The position numbers and the translations under genes are program-made. Shown here one piece after another: positions 41,958 through 51,472 of a DNA stretch of 64,000 nt (position 1 is its first letter; each line of letters starts with the position of its first letter). The DNA is from Deltaproteobacteria bacterium (GTDB taxonomy: Bacteria; Desulfobacterota; GWC2-55-46), in contig JADLDY010000009.1 of assembly GCA_020846435.1 (NCBI GenBank), forward strand, positions 1 through 64,000, written 5' to 3'. Under the pieces are notes generated by a model. The model was not told the origin of the DNA and did no database searches. It worked only from the letters and a program-made list of their open reading frames with translations.

Positions 41958-44900
41958 GTGCGATCCTTGGAAAACGAAACCGGGAAAAAAAGACGTATCC
42001 TGGCGTGGACCCTTATCCCGCTCGCCGCTATCGGCACAGGGGCGGCCATCATCCTCCTTTCCACACCGATCGACCTCACGAGATACGGCGGCCGCATAGA
42101 ATCGGCCATAGAAGCCCGCGTCAACGGGGATGTCGAGCTTGGGAGCATCCTGCTCAAGGCTCTCCCCGCTCCTGAGATAACCCTTACCGGTATCAAGGCC
42201 AGACACGAGGACAGGACGCTCTTCTCGGCCGACAGGCTCTACGCGAGGCTGAGGCTCTTCCCGCTCCTGACCGGCAGTACATCTTTCGAGGCGATAGAAG
42301 CGAAGAACCCGGCCCTATTTCTCTTGAGAGACCGCGAGGGCAACCTCAACCTCAACGAGTTCCTGAAAAAACAACCCGCTGAGGCGTCTTCCACGCCCGA
42401 AAAAAACGGAACAGTATCGATTGACTCCCTAAACGTCGAAGGCGGACGGCTCGACTTCCTGGACCGCTTCCCCATGCAGACCGCTTTTTTCAGCCTGACC
42501 GGCATAAAAGCCTCGTCGACCATGACCGGCAGAGGCACCGGCTTTACGGCCACGGCCACTCTCGAGCCGTCAACGCCCGTCTCGATGTACGGACTGGTCG
42601 ACGGCGCCGTGATAGAAGGGCAGGCGTTGATCGAAAATTTAAGCCTCTCGGCCTTCAACCAGTACATAAGGCCGCCGAGCGCCAGAGTCAAAGGGCTCCT
42701 CGATCTTGACCTCTCATACAGATTCGACAAAGTGCTCGTAACAAAGGGCTCTATCGAGTACAGGGGCCTCGAAGCCTCCTACCCTTCGACATGGGAAAAG
42801 CCGCTTGTATCTCCGTCAGGCTCCGGGCAGATGACGCTCAAGACCGCCAGGGGGCTCTTCGACCTCGCAGTCGATGATATCGTCATCAACATGAAGGGCT
42901 TTTCCGCGATGGGCTCCCTGAGGCTCGTCGGGCCAAAGAACCAGAAGATGATGGACCTCAAGGCCTCGTCAACGCCTGTCGACGCTGACGACTTCCTCGA
43001 CCTGCTGCCGACAAGGAAGATGTCGCCTCCTGTCGCGAAGAGAGTGCGGGCCATAAAGCCGGATGGCGGCGCCGTCACAGTAAAAGACCTGCATCTGGCC
43101 GGCAAGGTCAGGGAGATGAAGGGTGCGGGCCTGCTCAAGAACCCCGACATCTCCGCCAGACTATTCGTGAACAACGCGTCATTTACCTACAACGACTTCC
43201 AGCACCCCTTCACGAATGTCTCAGGCGGCCTTGAGTTCAAGGGCGGCGCCCTGAAGTTCTCCGGCCTGACCGGCAGATACAGCAGGCAGACCGTCGAGAG
43301 CCTGAGCGGCTATATAAAAGACCTCTCAGGCGACGGAGCCTTTGATCTCGAAGCGAAAAGCTCGCTCGACGTCAGGGAATCACTCGGCATGGCGGCCATG
43401 AACGCGACCGGCACATTGAAGGAGAGCCTCTCGGCCATTGACGCCGACGGGTTCGCTACGATAAACGCCAGAGTCTCCGGGTCGTTAAAGCGCCCTTCCC
43501 AGCTAAGATACTCAGGCAGCACCGTCCTCTCAAACGGCTCGGCATATTACAGGGGCCTCCCGATAGGCTTTGAATCGATAGACGCGGCAGTTGACTTCAA
43601 CAACGACCGCCTGACGGTCAAGGACGCCAGGGTGAGGACAGACTCTTCGTCCATCCACCTCACCGGCTCCATCGACAACTACAAGGGCGAGGACCGGCAC
43701 TTCAAGTTCCAGTCTGAGGGCAGCCTCACCGCCGAGACCCTTAGCAAGGCTATCGGCAAAGGCCCCGGAGAGATAAACATAGCCGGCTCAGTGCCGTTCA
43801 CGCTCTCGGCCGAAGGCAGGAGGGACGACTTCCACGCGAAAGCCTCGGCTGACGCGACAGGAGCCGGGCTGTTCATAGACAAGTTCCTTGACAAGGCCCC
43901 GGGCTTTGCCATGAAGGCTGAGGCGCAAGGGAGCCTTAAAGGGCAGTTTGCGACAGTTGAGAGCGCCACGGTCTCTTTCGGAAGCTCAAACATAACGGGC
44001 TCAGGGACAAAAAAACTCGGCGCGCCTGATTTCAGCGTATCAGCCGCTTCCGAACGGGTCCTCATAGCCGACATCGACTCTCTCTCGCAGCGCCTCGGCG
44101 GCCGCGACCTCTCCTCCGGCACCCTCGCCTTCGACGTCAAGGCCGTGAAGGGGCCGGGCCAGGAGAGCGCCCTTTACGCAGGCCGCGTGAGCGTCAGCGA
44201 CGGCAGCTTCAGTACCGGCGTCATAGCGAACCCGATAAGGAACGCGAACGCCAGGGCCGAGTTTGACGGCAACTCCGGGACCCTTATCATAGACCGCCTG
44301 GAGACCGGCTCGACCGTCCTTACAGGCCGGGTAAACGTGCTCGACATGACGGGCAGAGTCCTCCGGTTCGACCTTGATTTCCCGAGGCTCCACGCCGAAG
44401 ACCTCCTGCCCGTAAAGCGCGAAAAGGAGACGGCGACGGCAAGCTGGCTCGATGAGGAGGAGCTCGAAGACAAGGAGCCCAAAAAGAAAAAACCCATTAC
44501 AGGCTACGGCTCGATAAGGGCCGCTGAAGGCGACCTCTGGCGCCACGAGTTCACCTCCCTTTCAGCCGACGCGCGCATAAGCGCCGACACCATCGTGATA
44601 GAGCCTGTAAGCCTCGACATAGACGGCGGCAAGGCCGAGGGGGCCGCGACGATTTTCCTGAACGATGGAGACCCCCGTGTCTTCATCGCCGACGTGAACG
44701 CCAGCGGCATCCTCCTCGAAAGGCTGACCAGCGCGAGGACCGCGCGCAAGGTCCTCAACGGCACGGCGCGGGCGAGAATATCGCTCGTCGGAATGAAAGG
44801 GGACGGCCCCCTTATGAGGAGGCTCAACGGCAAGGCCTCTGTCGTTGTAAAAGGCGGCAGGCTCTGGAAGTTCGGCTTCATAACCGACATATTCTCGTTC

Positions 44901-45305
44901 GTGAACATCATCTCCCTTGACGAGCTCTTCAAAAAAGGGCTCCCTTACAAGGACATAACAGGCGAGTTCACCATGGACAGGGGCATCATCTCCACCAGCG
45001 AGCTGACATTCGACAGCGACAGCCTGCGCATGTCCGGCATAGGCACGCTCAGGCTGCCCGAGAGCGAGATAGACCTCACGCTCGCGCTCCACCCGTTCGT
45101 CACGATAGACAAGATAATCTCCAACATACCGCTTCTCGGCTGGATAATAACCGGCAAGGAAGAGAGCACCGTCAGCTTCTACTTCGACGTACAGGGCCCG
45201 GCCGCTGACCCGGACATCACGCCTCTGCCGGTCAAGACAATTGAAAAAAGCGTCTTCGGCATACTCGAGAGGCTTCTGAAGGCGCCGTTCAGGCTGTTCA
45301 AATAG
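41958..45305 (+). CDS. AsmA-family giant envelope protein
   Basis: An 1115-residue protein with one N-terminal transmembrane helix (about residues 14-36) followed by a long beta-groove region typical of AsmA/YhdP/TamB-like proteins, ending with a conserved AsmA C-terminal block (LNGKASVVVKGG, FTMDRGIISTSELTFDSDS, LPLLGWIITGKEE-like). These proteins span the periplasm and are thought to move phospholipids to the outer membrane. The start is a GTG (41958) or, better spaced from AGGGG, a TTG (41967). The methyltransferase gene follows after 10 bp. Confidence 0.88.
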   Translation: MRSLENETGKKRRILAWTLIPLAAIGTGAAIILLSTPIDLTRYGGRIESAIEARVNGDVELGSILLKALPAPEITLTGIKARHEDRTLFSADRLYARLRLFPLLTGSTSFEAIEAKNPALFLLRDREGNLNLNEFLKKQPAEASSTPEKNGTVSIDSLNVEGGRLDFLDRFPMQTAFFSLTGIKASSTMTGRGTGFTATATLEPSTPVSMYGLVDGAVIEGQALIENLSLSAFNQYIRPPSARVKGLLDLDLSYRFDKVLVTKGSIEYRGLEASYPSTWEKPLVSPSGSGQMTLKTARGLFDLAVDDIVINMKGFSAMGSLRLVGPKNQKMMDLKASSTPVDADDFLDLLPTRKMSPPVAKRVRAIKPDGGAVTVKDLHLAGKVREMKGAGLLKNPDISARLFVNNASFTYNDFQHPFTNVSGGLEFKGGALKFSGLTGRYSRQTVESLSGYIKDLSGDGAFDLEAKSSLDVRESLGMAAMNATGTLKESLSAIDADGFATINARVSGSLKRPSQLRYSGSTVLSNGSAYYRGLPIGFESIDAAVDFNNDRLTVKDARVRTDSSSIHLTGSIDNYKGEDRHFKFQSEGSLTAETLSKAIGKGPGEINIAGSVPFTLSAEGRRDDFHAKASADATGAGLFIDKFLDKAPGFAMKAEAQGSLKGQFATVESATVSFGSSNITGSGTKKLGAPDFSVSAASERVLIADIDSLSQRLGGRDLSSGTLAFDVKAVKGPGQESALYAGRVSVSDGSFSTGVIANPIRNANARAEFDGNSGTLIIDRLETGSTVLTGRVNVLDMTGRVLRFDLDFPRLHAEDLLPVKREKETATASWLDEEELEDKEPKKKKPITGYGSIRAAEGDLWRHEFTSLSADARISADTIVIEPVSLDIDGGKAEGAATIFLNDGDPRVFIADVNASGILLERLTSARTARKVLNGTARARISLVGMKGDGPLMRRLNGKASVVVKGGRLWKFGFITDIFSFVNIISLDELFKKGLPYKDITGEFTMDRGIISTSELTFDSDSLRMSGIGTLRLPESEIDLTLALHPFVTIDKIISNIPLLGWIITGKEESTVSFYFDVQGPAADPDITPLPVKTIEKSVFGILERLLKAPFRLFK

Positions 45306-45315
45306 GAGAGGTCGG

Positions 45316-46074
45316 ATGCAGATAAAAGGCTTCTGGAACAGACACAAGGCCGAGTGGTACCAAAAGGGGCTCGAGCATTCGGGCTTCCCAAAGGCGGCGA
45401 TGGGCGTGATACTGCCGAGGGCCGAGAGGTGCAAAAGCTTCCTCGACGTAGGCTCCGGCTGCGGCTCGCTTGCCATACCACTGGCAAAGGCCGGAAAGAC
45501 AGTCACCGCCCTGGACGCGTCTGGGGCGATGATAAACATCCTCAACGAGGAAGTTAAAAAACTCAAGCTCAAGGGCATAAAGCCGCTCGTCTCTGAATGG
45601 GACAAGGCAGAGCTCAAGGCCCATGACGCGGTCCTTTGCGCCAATGTGCCCACCCTCCTGAGCGAGCCTGAAAAAACCATAAAACGCATGGACAGCCTCG
45701 CCAGAAAGGCCGTCTTCATAATAGAGAACGCCGACCCCAAGGGCGACAAGTTCTACTACAACGAGCTCTACCCCCTGCTCTTCAACAAGCCCTTCGGGGA
45801 GCGGGCCGACTACTTCAGGACTTACTCGGCGCTCCACTCGCTCGGCATATACGCCAACGTGGAGATAATCGAGTATGACTTTGACCAGCCGTTCGCTGAC
45901 CTGGACGAGGCGATGGAGTTCTGGAAAGAGTACATAGGCATAGTCACCGGAGAGCACGACAGGAAACTGAGAGACTTCCTCGACAAAAAGCTCGTCAGGA
46001 AAAAAGGCACCCTGCTCGCCAAATTTCACAAGAAGTCAGCGGTCATGTGGTGGGTGAAGGGAAAGAAGGCATAG
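45316..46074 (+). CDS. SAM-dependent methyltransferase
   Basis: A 252-residue class I methyltransferase. SFLDVGSGCGSLAIPLA is motif I, VTALDASGAMINIL is motif II and DAVLCANVP is the post-II region. The substrate is not evident. It begins 10 bp after the AsmA-like gene with GGAGAGG upstream, so is likely co-transcribed. The N-terminal FWNRHKAEWYQKGLE segment is typical of small-molecule methyltransferases in Desulfobacterota-type genomes, by memory. Confidence 0.82.
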   Translation: MQIKGFWNRHKAEWYQKGLEHSGFPKAAMGVILPRAERCKSFLDVGSGCGSLAIPLAKAGKTVTALDASGAMINILNEEVKKLKLKGIKPLVSEWDKAELKAHDAVLCANVPTLLSEPEKTIKRMDSLARKAVFIIENADPKGDKFYYNELYPLLFNKPFGERADYFRTYSALHSLGIYANVEIIEYDFDQPFADLDEAMEFWKEYIGIVTGEHDRKLRDFLDKKLVRKKGTLLAKFHKKSAVMWWVKGKKA

Positions 46075-46110
46075 ACCTTCTGACTGGAACACCCAATAAC
46101 GGCAGGTTGC

Positions 46111-46218
46111 TCAAAAAGTTCCAGATGCGAGGAGACGAGGAGCGAGGAATGAGGCGTACTTTTTCTGTACGCCGCAATGACGGGCGACGTTGACGACAAA
46201 GCAGATGGTGCTTTTTGA
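46111..46218. repeat. Dispersed hairpin element, copy D
   Basis: The core GAGGCGTAC-N7-GTACGCCGCA is conserved and TCAAAAAG pairs with CTTTTTGA at the ends; outer pairing is weaker than in other copies. It lies between the convergent methyltransferase and ccsB genes. Nothing else is evident in the 240-bp gap. Confidence 0.82.
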
Positions 46219-46314
46219 AGCTCCCAGCGGCAAGCCTCGGGAGCTTCGAAACCTAAGGAAGTCTCGATTTCTATTCGCTCGCTTTGCGCTCGCTATGGGT
46301 TTTCAGCAGCCTGT

Positions 46315-47097
46315 TCAGAAGCTGTGGCTGCTTTTCATGAGAAGGGAAACGCCGAGGTAGGTAAACAGGACTATGATGAAACCTATTATGGTCGCTATGG
46401 CAAGCCCGGTGCCGCGCCACTGTTTTACATACCACGCGTGCATGGCTCCGGCGAAATAAAACCAGACTATGAACGACCAGATGACCTTCGGCTCCCAGAG
46501 CCAGTAGGCCCCCCACGCGAGATAGGCCCACACCGCGCCCGCGAACATCGAGGCGGAGAAGAAGAAAAAACCCCAGAGTATGCTCTTTCCGGCTATATCC
46601 TGAAACTTCCTCAGTTCATCGTCTTCCCGTCCCCTCCACTTCTTTATGAGGTATACGAGCGCTCCGGCGAAAGCGAGCGTAAAGAGGGCGTAGCCCGCGA
46701 AAGAAGCCGTAACATGGGTTTCAAACCAGCGGGTCCTGAGGATGAGCGTGAGCGGGCCGCCGGGCTTCTCGTTGACTAAGGCGAAGACTATCGCAAGGAC
46801 CGAGACCGGCACTGTAACAAGCTCGGTCTCCCTTTCGGAGTACCTGAAAATGACTATCGCGCTGACGAGTATTGTTGTCCAGCTGAAAAAGACGAGCGTT
46901 TCGTACATCGAGGCCATCGGGGCGTGTCCAGTCGACCAGACCCTTTCCACGAGAGCCCCTGTGTGCGCGAGCAGGCCGAGCATGAGGAGCCAGCGCGATG
47001 CGGACTCAAGCGGCCTTGACTTTGAAATGTGGTGCGCTATTACCGTAACGAAGCTGAGGCTGTAGAGCGCTATTGCGGCGAAAAGGAACGGCTTCAT
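46315..47097 (-). CDS. ccsB: Cytochrome c biogenesis protein CcsA/CcsB-like heme handler
   Basis: A 260-residue membrane protein with about seven helices, of the CcsA/CcsB/ResC family that moves heme across the membrane and presents it for attachment to apocytochrome c. The tryptophan-rich heme motif reads WGAYWLWEPKVIWSFIVW, followed by His in FAGAMHAWY. The partner Ccs1/ResB protein is not in the window. The TlpA-like lipoprotein at 2971 may belong to the same pathway. Confidence 0.88.
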   Translation of the reverse strand: MKPFLFAAIALYSLSFVTVIAHHISKSRPLESASRWLLMLGLLAHTGALVERVWSTGHAPMASMYETLVFFSWTTILVSAIVIFRYSERETELVTVPVSVLAIVFALVNEKPGGPLTLILRTRWFETHVTASFAGYALFTLAFAGALVYLIKKWRGREDDELRKFQDIAGKSILWGFFFFSASMFAGAVWAYLAWGAYWLWEPKVIWSFIVWFYFAGAMHAWYVKQWRGTGLAIATIIGFIIVLFTYLGVSLLMKSSHSF

Positions 47098-47139
47098 CTG
47101 CGGCTACTTTATCTCCGGATAATATTATTGCTGAAATCG

Positions 47140-47259
47140 GGTTGCTCAAAAAGTCACAGTTGCGAGGAGACAAGGAGCAACGAGGGAGGCGTACTTTTTC
47201 AGTACGCCGCACTGAGGCGCGACGATTACGACAACGCAGATGGGACTTTTTCAGCGACC
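47140..47259. repeat. Dispersed hairpin element, copy E
   Basis: The arms GGTTGCTCAAAAAGTC and GACTTTTTCAGCGACC pair with few mismatches and differ from other copies. The core GAGGCGTAC-N7-GTACGCCGCA is conserved. It lies upstream of ccsB and 43 bp past the queE stop. Confidence 0.86.
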
Positions 47260-47302
47260 TGCAAGACAGAATTTTACCGTTCAGCAAGCCTAAAGTAAAG
47301 GA

Positions 47303-47941
47303 CTACCTGCCCCTCTCGCCAGGCCAGATATAGGAATGGAGCTGGAGCTGGAGCCTCACCCTGAGGCCGTCCTTCAATATCCACCCTGAAAGCTCGGCCG
47401 GGCTTAGAGCCGTCCTCACGGGAGCGAAGAGCACCTTTTGAGTCCTGCCCATGAGAAACTCCTCGAGGAACCGCACGGCTGAGTCGTAGTCCTCCCGGCT
47501 GCCTATGACGAACTTCAACTCGTCCTCCGCGGATATGTGCTCAAGATTTTCCATGAGGAACGACCCGGCGTGTCCGCTCGAAGGGCACTTGACGTCGACT
47601 ATCTTCACGACCCTCGGGTCGACCCTGGAGAGCGGCACTGAGCCGTTCGTCTCGATGAGCACGCGGTGTCCGCTCTCGAGGAGCTCGACCGCGAGCTCGA
47701 GCGCCTCTTCCTGCAAAAGCGGCTCTCCGCCGGTTATCTCGACAAGGGGGCACTCGAAGCCACCCACCTCCTCGAAGACCTCGGCTATCGTCATCTCGAT
47801 CGCCTCGTCAGGGACCCGCGCGTAGGGCGTGTCGCACCATGAGCAGCTCAGGTTGCACCCGGCAAGCCTCACGAAGACGCACGGGAGGCCGGCGAAGGTC
47901 GACTCTCCCTGTATGCTCTTGAATATCTCGGAAACTAACAT
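47303..47941 (-). CDS. queE: 7-carboxy-7-deazaguanine synthase
   Basis: QueE is a radical-SAM enzyme that forms 7-carboxy-7-deazaguanine for queuosine. The 212-residue protein has the cluster motif AGCNLSCSWCDT (CX3CX2C), an EITGGEPLLQ loop and LIETNGSVPL. QueC, QueD and QueF are not in the window. It starts 3 bp after the Lon-like protease gene and is likely co-transcribed with it. Confidence 0.93.
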   Translation of the reverse strand: MLVSEIFKSIQGESTFAGLPCVFVRLAGCNLSCSWCDTPYARVPDEAIEMTIAEVFEEVGGFECPLVEITGGEPLLQEEALELAVELLESGHRVLIETNGSVPLSRVDPRVVKIVDVKCPSSGHAGSFLMENLEHISAEDELKFVIGSREDYDSAVRFLEEFLMGRTQKVLFAPVRTALSPAELSGWILKDGLRVRLQLQLHSYIWPGERGR

Positions 47942-47944
47942 GCT

Positions 47945-50410
47945 CTACCCTTTTTTCTTCTCTCCGCCTTCTCCAACCGGGAGGGCGTTGTTGGAGGCGC
48001 CCTTTTTCTGCTCAACCGGAGGCTTGCCAAACTCTTTCAAGCCTCTGGCGAGCTCCGAGAGCCTCTTCTCGGCGAGGAAGTTGATCGTGCCCTCGGCGAA
48101 GTTTCCGTCAGCGCCCCTTTCGCCGGCGACCATGCCAGTCAGTATCTCAAGGCCCTCGTCCATGCGCTCTATCGGATAGATGGCGAACTTGCCGCCGCGC
48201 ACCGCCTCTATCACCTCTTTTTTGAGCATGAGGTTCCTGACGTTCCTTCTGGGGATGATGACGCCCTGGCTTCCGGTCAACCCCTTGGCCTTGCATATCT
48301 CGAAGAAACCCTCTATCTTTTCGTTGACGCCGCCTATGGGCTGCACCTCTCCGGCCTGGTTCATGGAGCCTGTGACAGCGAAGCCCTGGTCAAGGGGCAC
48401 ACCGGTCAACGCGGAGTACAGGGCGTAGAGCTCCGTGCAGGTGGCGCTGTCGCCCTCTATCTCTTCGTAGAGCTGCTCGAAGGTGATGGTTGCCGAGAGA
48501 GTGAGAGGGAACTTCCTCGCGAACCTCTCGCCAAGGAAGCTCGTGAATATCATGAGCGCCTTGTTGTGTATCCTGCCGCTCATCTTCACTTCCCGCTCGA
48601 TGTTCACGACACCTGAGTCGCCCATGAATACCTTCGCGGAGACGCGCGAGGGCTTGCCAAAGGCGTAGTCGCCCGGGTCGAGGACCGCCAGGCCGTTGAC
48701 CTGGCCTACTGCGGAACCCTCGGTCGCTATCAGTATGGTGTCATCTTTTATGTAGTCGCGGAGCTTGTCAGATATCTTCGAGTTCCTGTAAACGCGCTCG
48801 GCGTCGGCGCGCTCGACGTGGGCCGCGGTGACGGCCTTTGAGCCCTCAACAGAGGCCCAGTAACTCGCCTCGACAATGATGTTGGTTATCTCGTTGAACC
48901 TCGCGGAGAGCTTCTCCTTGTCACCGGAGAGCCTCACGCCAAGCTCGATAGTCCTGCTGACGCCGCTCCTGTCAAACGGGACGAGCTTCTCTTCCCTGCA
49001 CCGCGTGGCGATGAAGTGGGCGTACTTCTCTATGTTCTCATCACTCCGGGGCATGACCGCGTCGAAGTCTGCCTTCACCTTGAAGAGCTTCCTGTATTCG
49101 GTGTCCATGTTGTGGAGGAGGTAGTATATGAACGGCTCGCCCATGATGATGAGCTTTATGTTTACCGGTATCGGCGCGGCCTTGAGCGTGATAGACGAGA
49201 TTATCCGGTACTGCTCCCAGGGGTCCTCTATCCTGACCTCCCTGTTCTTTATCATCCTCTTCAAAGATTCGTATACGAATATGTTCCGCAGGATGTCCAT
49301 GGCGTTCACGACGAGGTACCCGCCGTTGGCCTTGTGCGCGCTCCCGGCCTTTATCATCGTGAAGTCGGTCGTCGCGACCCCTAACTGGACCCTGAACTCT
49401 ATCCTGCCGAAGAGGTTCGAGTAGGTCGGGTTAGTCTCGAATATGACCGGGGCGCCCTTTGCGTCCTTATTGCTTACGATGAGGTTGACCTTGAAGCGCT
49501 CGAACGTGGGCTCAGGCCTCTGGAGCCTTATTCCGCCTATGGAAAGCGGCATGTCTTCCTTTGGCCTGAAGTCATCGATGCTGTCGAAGATATTGTCCTT
49601 CACCCTCTCAAGGTAATCAAGGACGCTCTTGAACTCTTTGTACTTCTCGAGGAGCTCGCCAACCGCCGGGTTGACCACGTACTGGACGACCTCCCTGTCA
49701 AGGGCCGTTATCCTGTCCTTGGTCTCCTTTTCAATAGCTCTCGCCTCGCGCACGACATCGGAGAGCTTCTCCTGCATGACCTGCAGGTCCTGCTCTATCT
49801 CGGCGCGCCTGGCGGCGGGGAGGGAGTCGAACTCCTCCTGCCCCATCGGCTTACCACCCTTGGCGGGCACAACCGCCAGCCCGCTTACGGTCTTCTTTAA
49901 TATCAGCCCCTTTTCAACTGCCTTCTGCTCGAACCTGAAGAAAAGGTTCTTTGTCCTCTCCTGCTGGCCTTCAAGGATCTCGTCCCTGTGCTTCTCGTAA
50001 TCCTTTGACTCAAAGACCCTGGGGATGTCGCGCTTCAACGAATCAATGAGCTCGTCCATGTCGCCGGAGAACTCTGAGCCGCTCCCCGGCGGCAGGTTCA
50101 ATGCCATCGGTGAGTCCGGGTCCCCGAAGTTGAAGACATAACACCAGTCGTCTGGGACAGGCTCGTCCTTGGCCTTTCTCTCGAGAAGGTCCTTGACCGT
50201 GGTCTCCTTGCCGACCCCGCTCTCGCCGAGGACAAAGACGTTGTAGTTATGGTTCGTTATGCCAAGCCCGAACTCTATCGAGCGAAGGGCCCTGTCCTGG
50301 CCTATTATCTCGGACAGGGAGGCCACTTCATCGGTTGTAGCGAAAGAAAACCTCTCGGCGGCGCACCTCCAGCTCAACTCCTCCGGAGGCAGCGGATTTA
50401 TTTTAGCCAT
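47945..50410 (-). CDS. Lon-like ATP-dependent protease (AAA_32/S16 type)
   Basis: An 821-residue protein of the LonH/YcbZ-like group: an N-terminal domain, an AAA core with GESGVGKETTVKDLL (Walker A) and an inserted coiled coil, and a C-terminal S16 protease domain. The catalytic Ser is in EGDSATCTELYAL and the Lys in GGVNEKIEGFFEI. These enzymes degrade misfolded or specific proteins; E. coli YcbZ homologues are poorly understood. It lies upstream of queE. Confidence 0.9.
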   Translation of the reverse strand: MAKINPLPPEELSWRCAAERFSFATTDEVASLSEIIGQDRALRSIEFGLGITNHNYNVFVLGESGVGKETTVKDLLERKAKDEPVPDDWCYVFNFGDPDSPMALNLPPGSGSEFSGDMDELIDSLKRDIPRVFESKDYEKHRDEILEGQQERTKNLFFRFEQKAVEKGLILKKTVSGLAVVPAKGGKPMGQEEFDSLPAARRAEIEQDLQVMQEKLSDVVREARAIEKETKDRITALDREVVQYVVNPAVGELLEKYKEFKSVLDYLERVKDNIFDSIDDFRPKEDMPLSIGGIRLQRPEPTFERFKVNLIVSNKDAKGAPVIFETNPTYSNLFGRIEFRVQLGVATTDFTMIKAGSAHKANGGYLVVNAMDILRNIFVYESLKRMIKNREVRIEDPWEQYRIISSITLKAAPIPVNIKLIIMGEPFIYYLLHNMDTEYRKLFKVKADFDAVMPRSDENIEKYAHFIATRCREEKLVPFDRSGVSRTIELGVRLSGDKEKLSARFNEITNIIVEASYWASVEGSKAVTAAHVERADAERVYRNSKISDKLRDYIKDDTILIATEGSAVGQVNGLAVLDPGDYAFGKPSRVSAKVFMGDSGVVNIEREVKMSGRIHNKALMIFTSFLGERFARKFPLTLSATITFEQLYEEIEGDSATCTELYALYSALTGVPLDQGFAVTGSMNQAGEVQPIGGVNEKIEGFFEICKAKGLTGSQGVIIPRRNVRNLMLKKEVIEAVRGGKFAIYPIERMDEGLEILTGMVAGERGADGNFAEGTINFLAEKRLSELARGLKEFGKPPVEQKKGASNNALPVGEGGEKKKG

Positions 50411-50481
50411 TCAAGACCCTCCCTGCGGCGATTTTAGGAAGGCGGGATAGACCGCCTGAATCGAGTATATCACAACAATTC

Positions 50482-51447
50482 TCAGTGCTGGTGGCCGTGG
50501 TGGCCCCTGTCCACATGCGCTATTCTGCCGAAGGTATCGTTCGGGTTGCAGCCCGAGCACTCGGCCTGGAGAGTCGTGTAGTGTATGTGGTAATCGTGGG
50601 CGAGCGCATCGTTTATCTCGGCGAATATCTCGCCCATCCGCCACCTCTCGGTCGGCGTTATGTCGAGGTGGGCCGAGAGAGCGTAGACGTTGTGGCAAAT
50701 GGACCAGACATGGAGGCTGTGCACGCTCACAACGCCCTTTGGCGCGAGGATCGCCTCCTTGACCAGTTTGAGGTCTACATCCCTGGGCACGCCCTCAAGG
50801 AGTATGTGCGAGGACTCCCAGACAATCCTCACCGCGCCGCCGACTATTACGAAGCAGATCAGCATGCTTATCAGAGGGTCAGCCCTGTACCAGCCGGTAT
50901 AATAGATGATGATTGCGCCTATTATGACCCCGACAGAGGCCGCGGCGTCGCCTACGACGTGCAAAAAAGCGCTCTTGACGTTGAGGTCCTTCTCAGCGAA
51001 CTTGTGGAGCCACGCCGCGACGATGAGGTTTACGACAAGGCCGATCGAGGCGACGAAAAGCACGCCGACGCTCTCGACAGGCTCAGGGTTGAGGAGCCTC
51101 AAGGCAGACTTGTAGAAGATGAAAGCCGTTATCAGGAGGAGTACGAAGCTGTTTATGAAGGAGACGAAGACCTCGACCCTGTGCAGCCCGTAGGTCCTCT
51201 TTTCGGTCGGCGGCATCTCGGCTATGTATATGGCGAAAAAGGAGAGAGAAAGAGCGAAGACGTCCATGAAGACATGGGCCGCGTCAGACATGAGGGCGAG
51301 GCTGTTCGTGTATATGCCGCCAAGGAGCTCCGCGAGGAAGATGACCCCTGTGAGGAAGATGGAGACGAGGAGCCTTCTTTTTACCTTCGCGTCGAGCTCG
51401 CGGCTGTGCGCGGGAGCATCATGCGAGCAATGTTCGTGGACTGCCAT
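50482..51447 (-). CDS. Cation diffusion facilitator (CzcD-like)
   Basis: A 321-residue metal efflux protein. It has six transmembrane helices, with metal-site motifs SDAAHVFMDVFAL (HxxxD) in helix II and FLHVVGDAAASVG (HxxxD) in helix V. His-rich tails at both ends (MAVHEHCSHD; HHGHQH) and a Cys pair near the C-terminus support zinc or similar divalent metal. It follows modC by 25 bp, so might be co-transcribed with the molybdate operon, which is unexpected. Confidence 0.9.
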   Translation of the reverse strand: MAVHEHCSHDAPAHSRELDAKVKRRLLVSIFLTGVIFLAELLGGIYTNSLALMSDAAHVFMDVFALSLSFFAIYIAEMPPTEKRTYGLHRVEVFVSFINSFVLLLITAFIFYKSALRLLNPEPVESVGVLFVASIGLVVNLIVAAWLHKFAEKDLNVKSAFLHVVGDAAASVGVIIGAIIIYYTGWYRADPLISMLICFVIVGGAVRIVWESSHILLEGVPRDVDLKLVKEAILAPKGVVSVHSLHVWSICHNVYALSAHLDITPTERWRMGEIFAEINDALAHDYHIHYTTLQAECSGCNPNDTFGRIAHVDRGHHGHQH

Positions 51448-51472
51448 GACACCACCTTCTCAGGCGTTGGAT

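Noticed and set aside
44562-45749. Long open frame antisense to the AsmA-like and methyltransferase genes (395 codons)
   Set aside because: It spans two well-supported genes on the other strand and shows only mirror-type composition with no domains.
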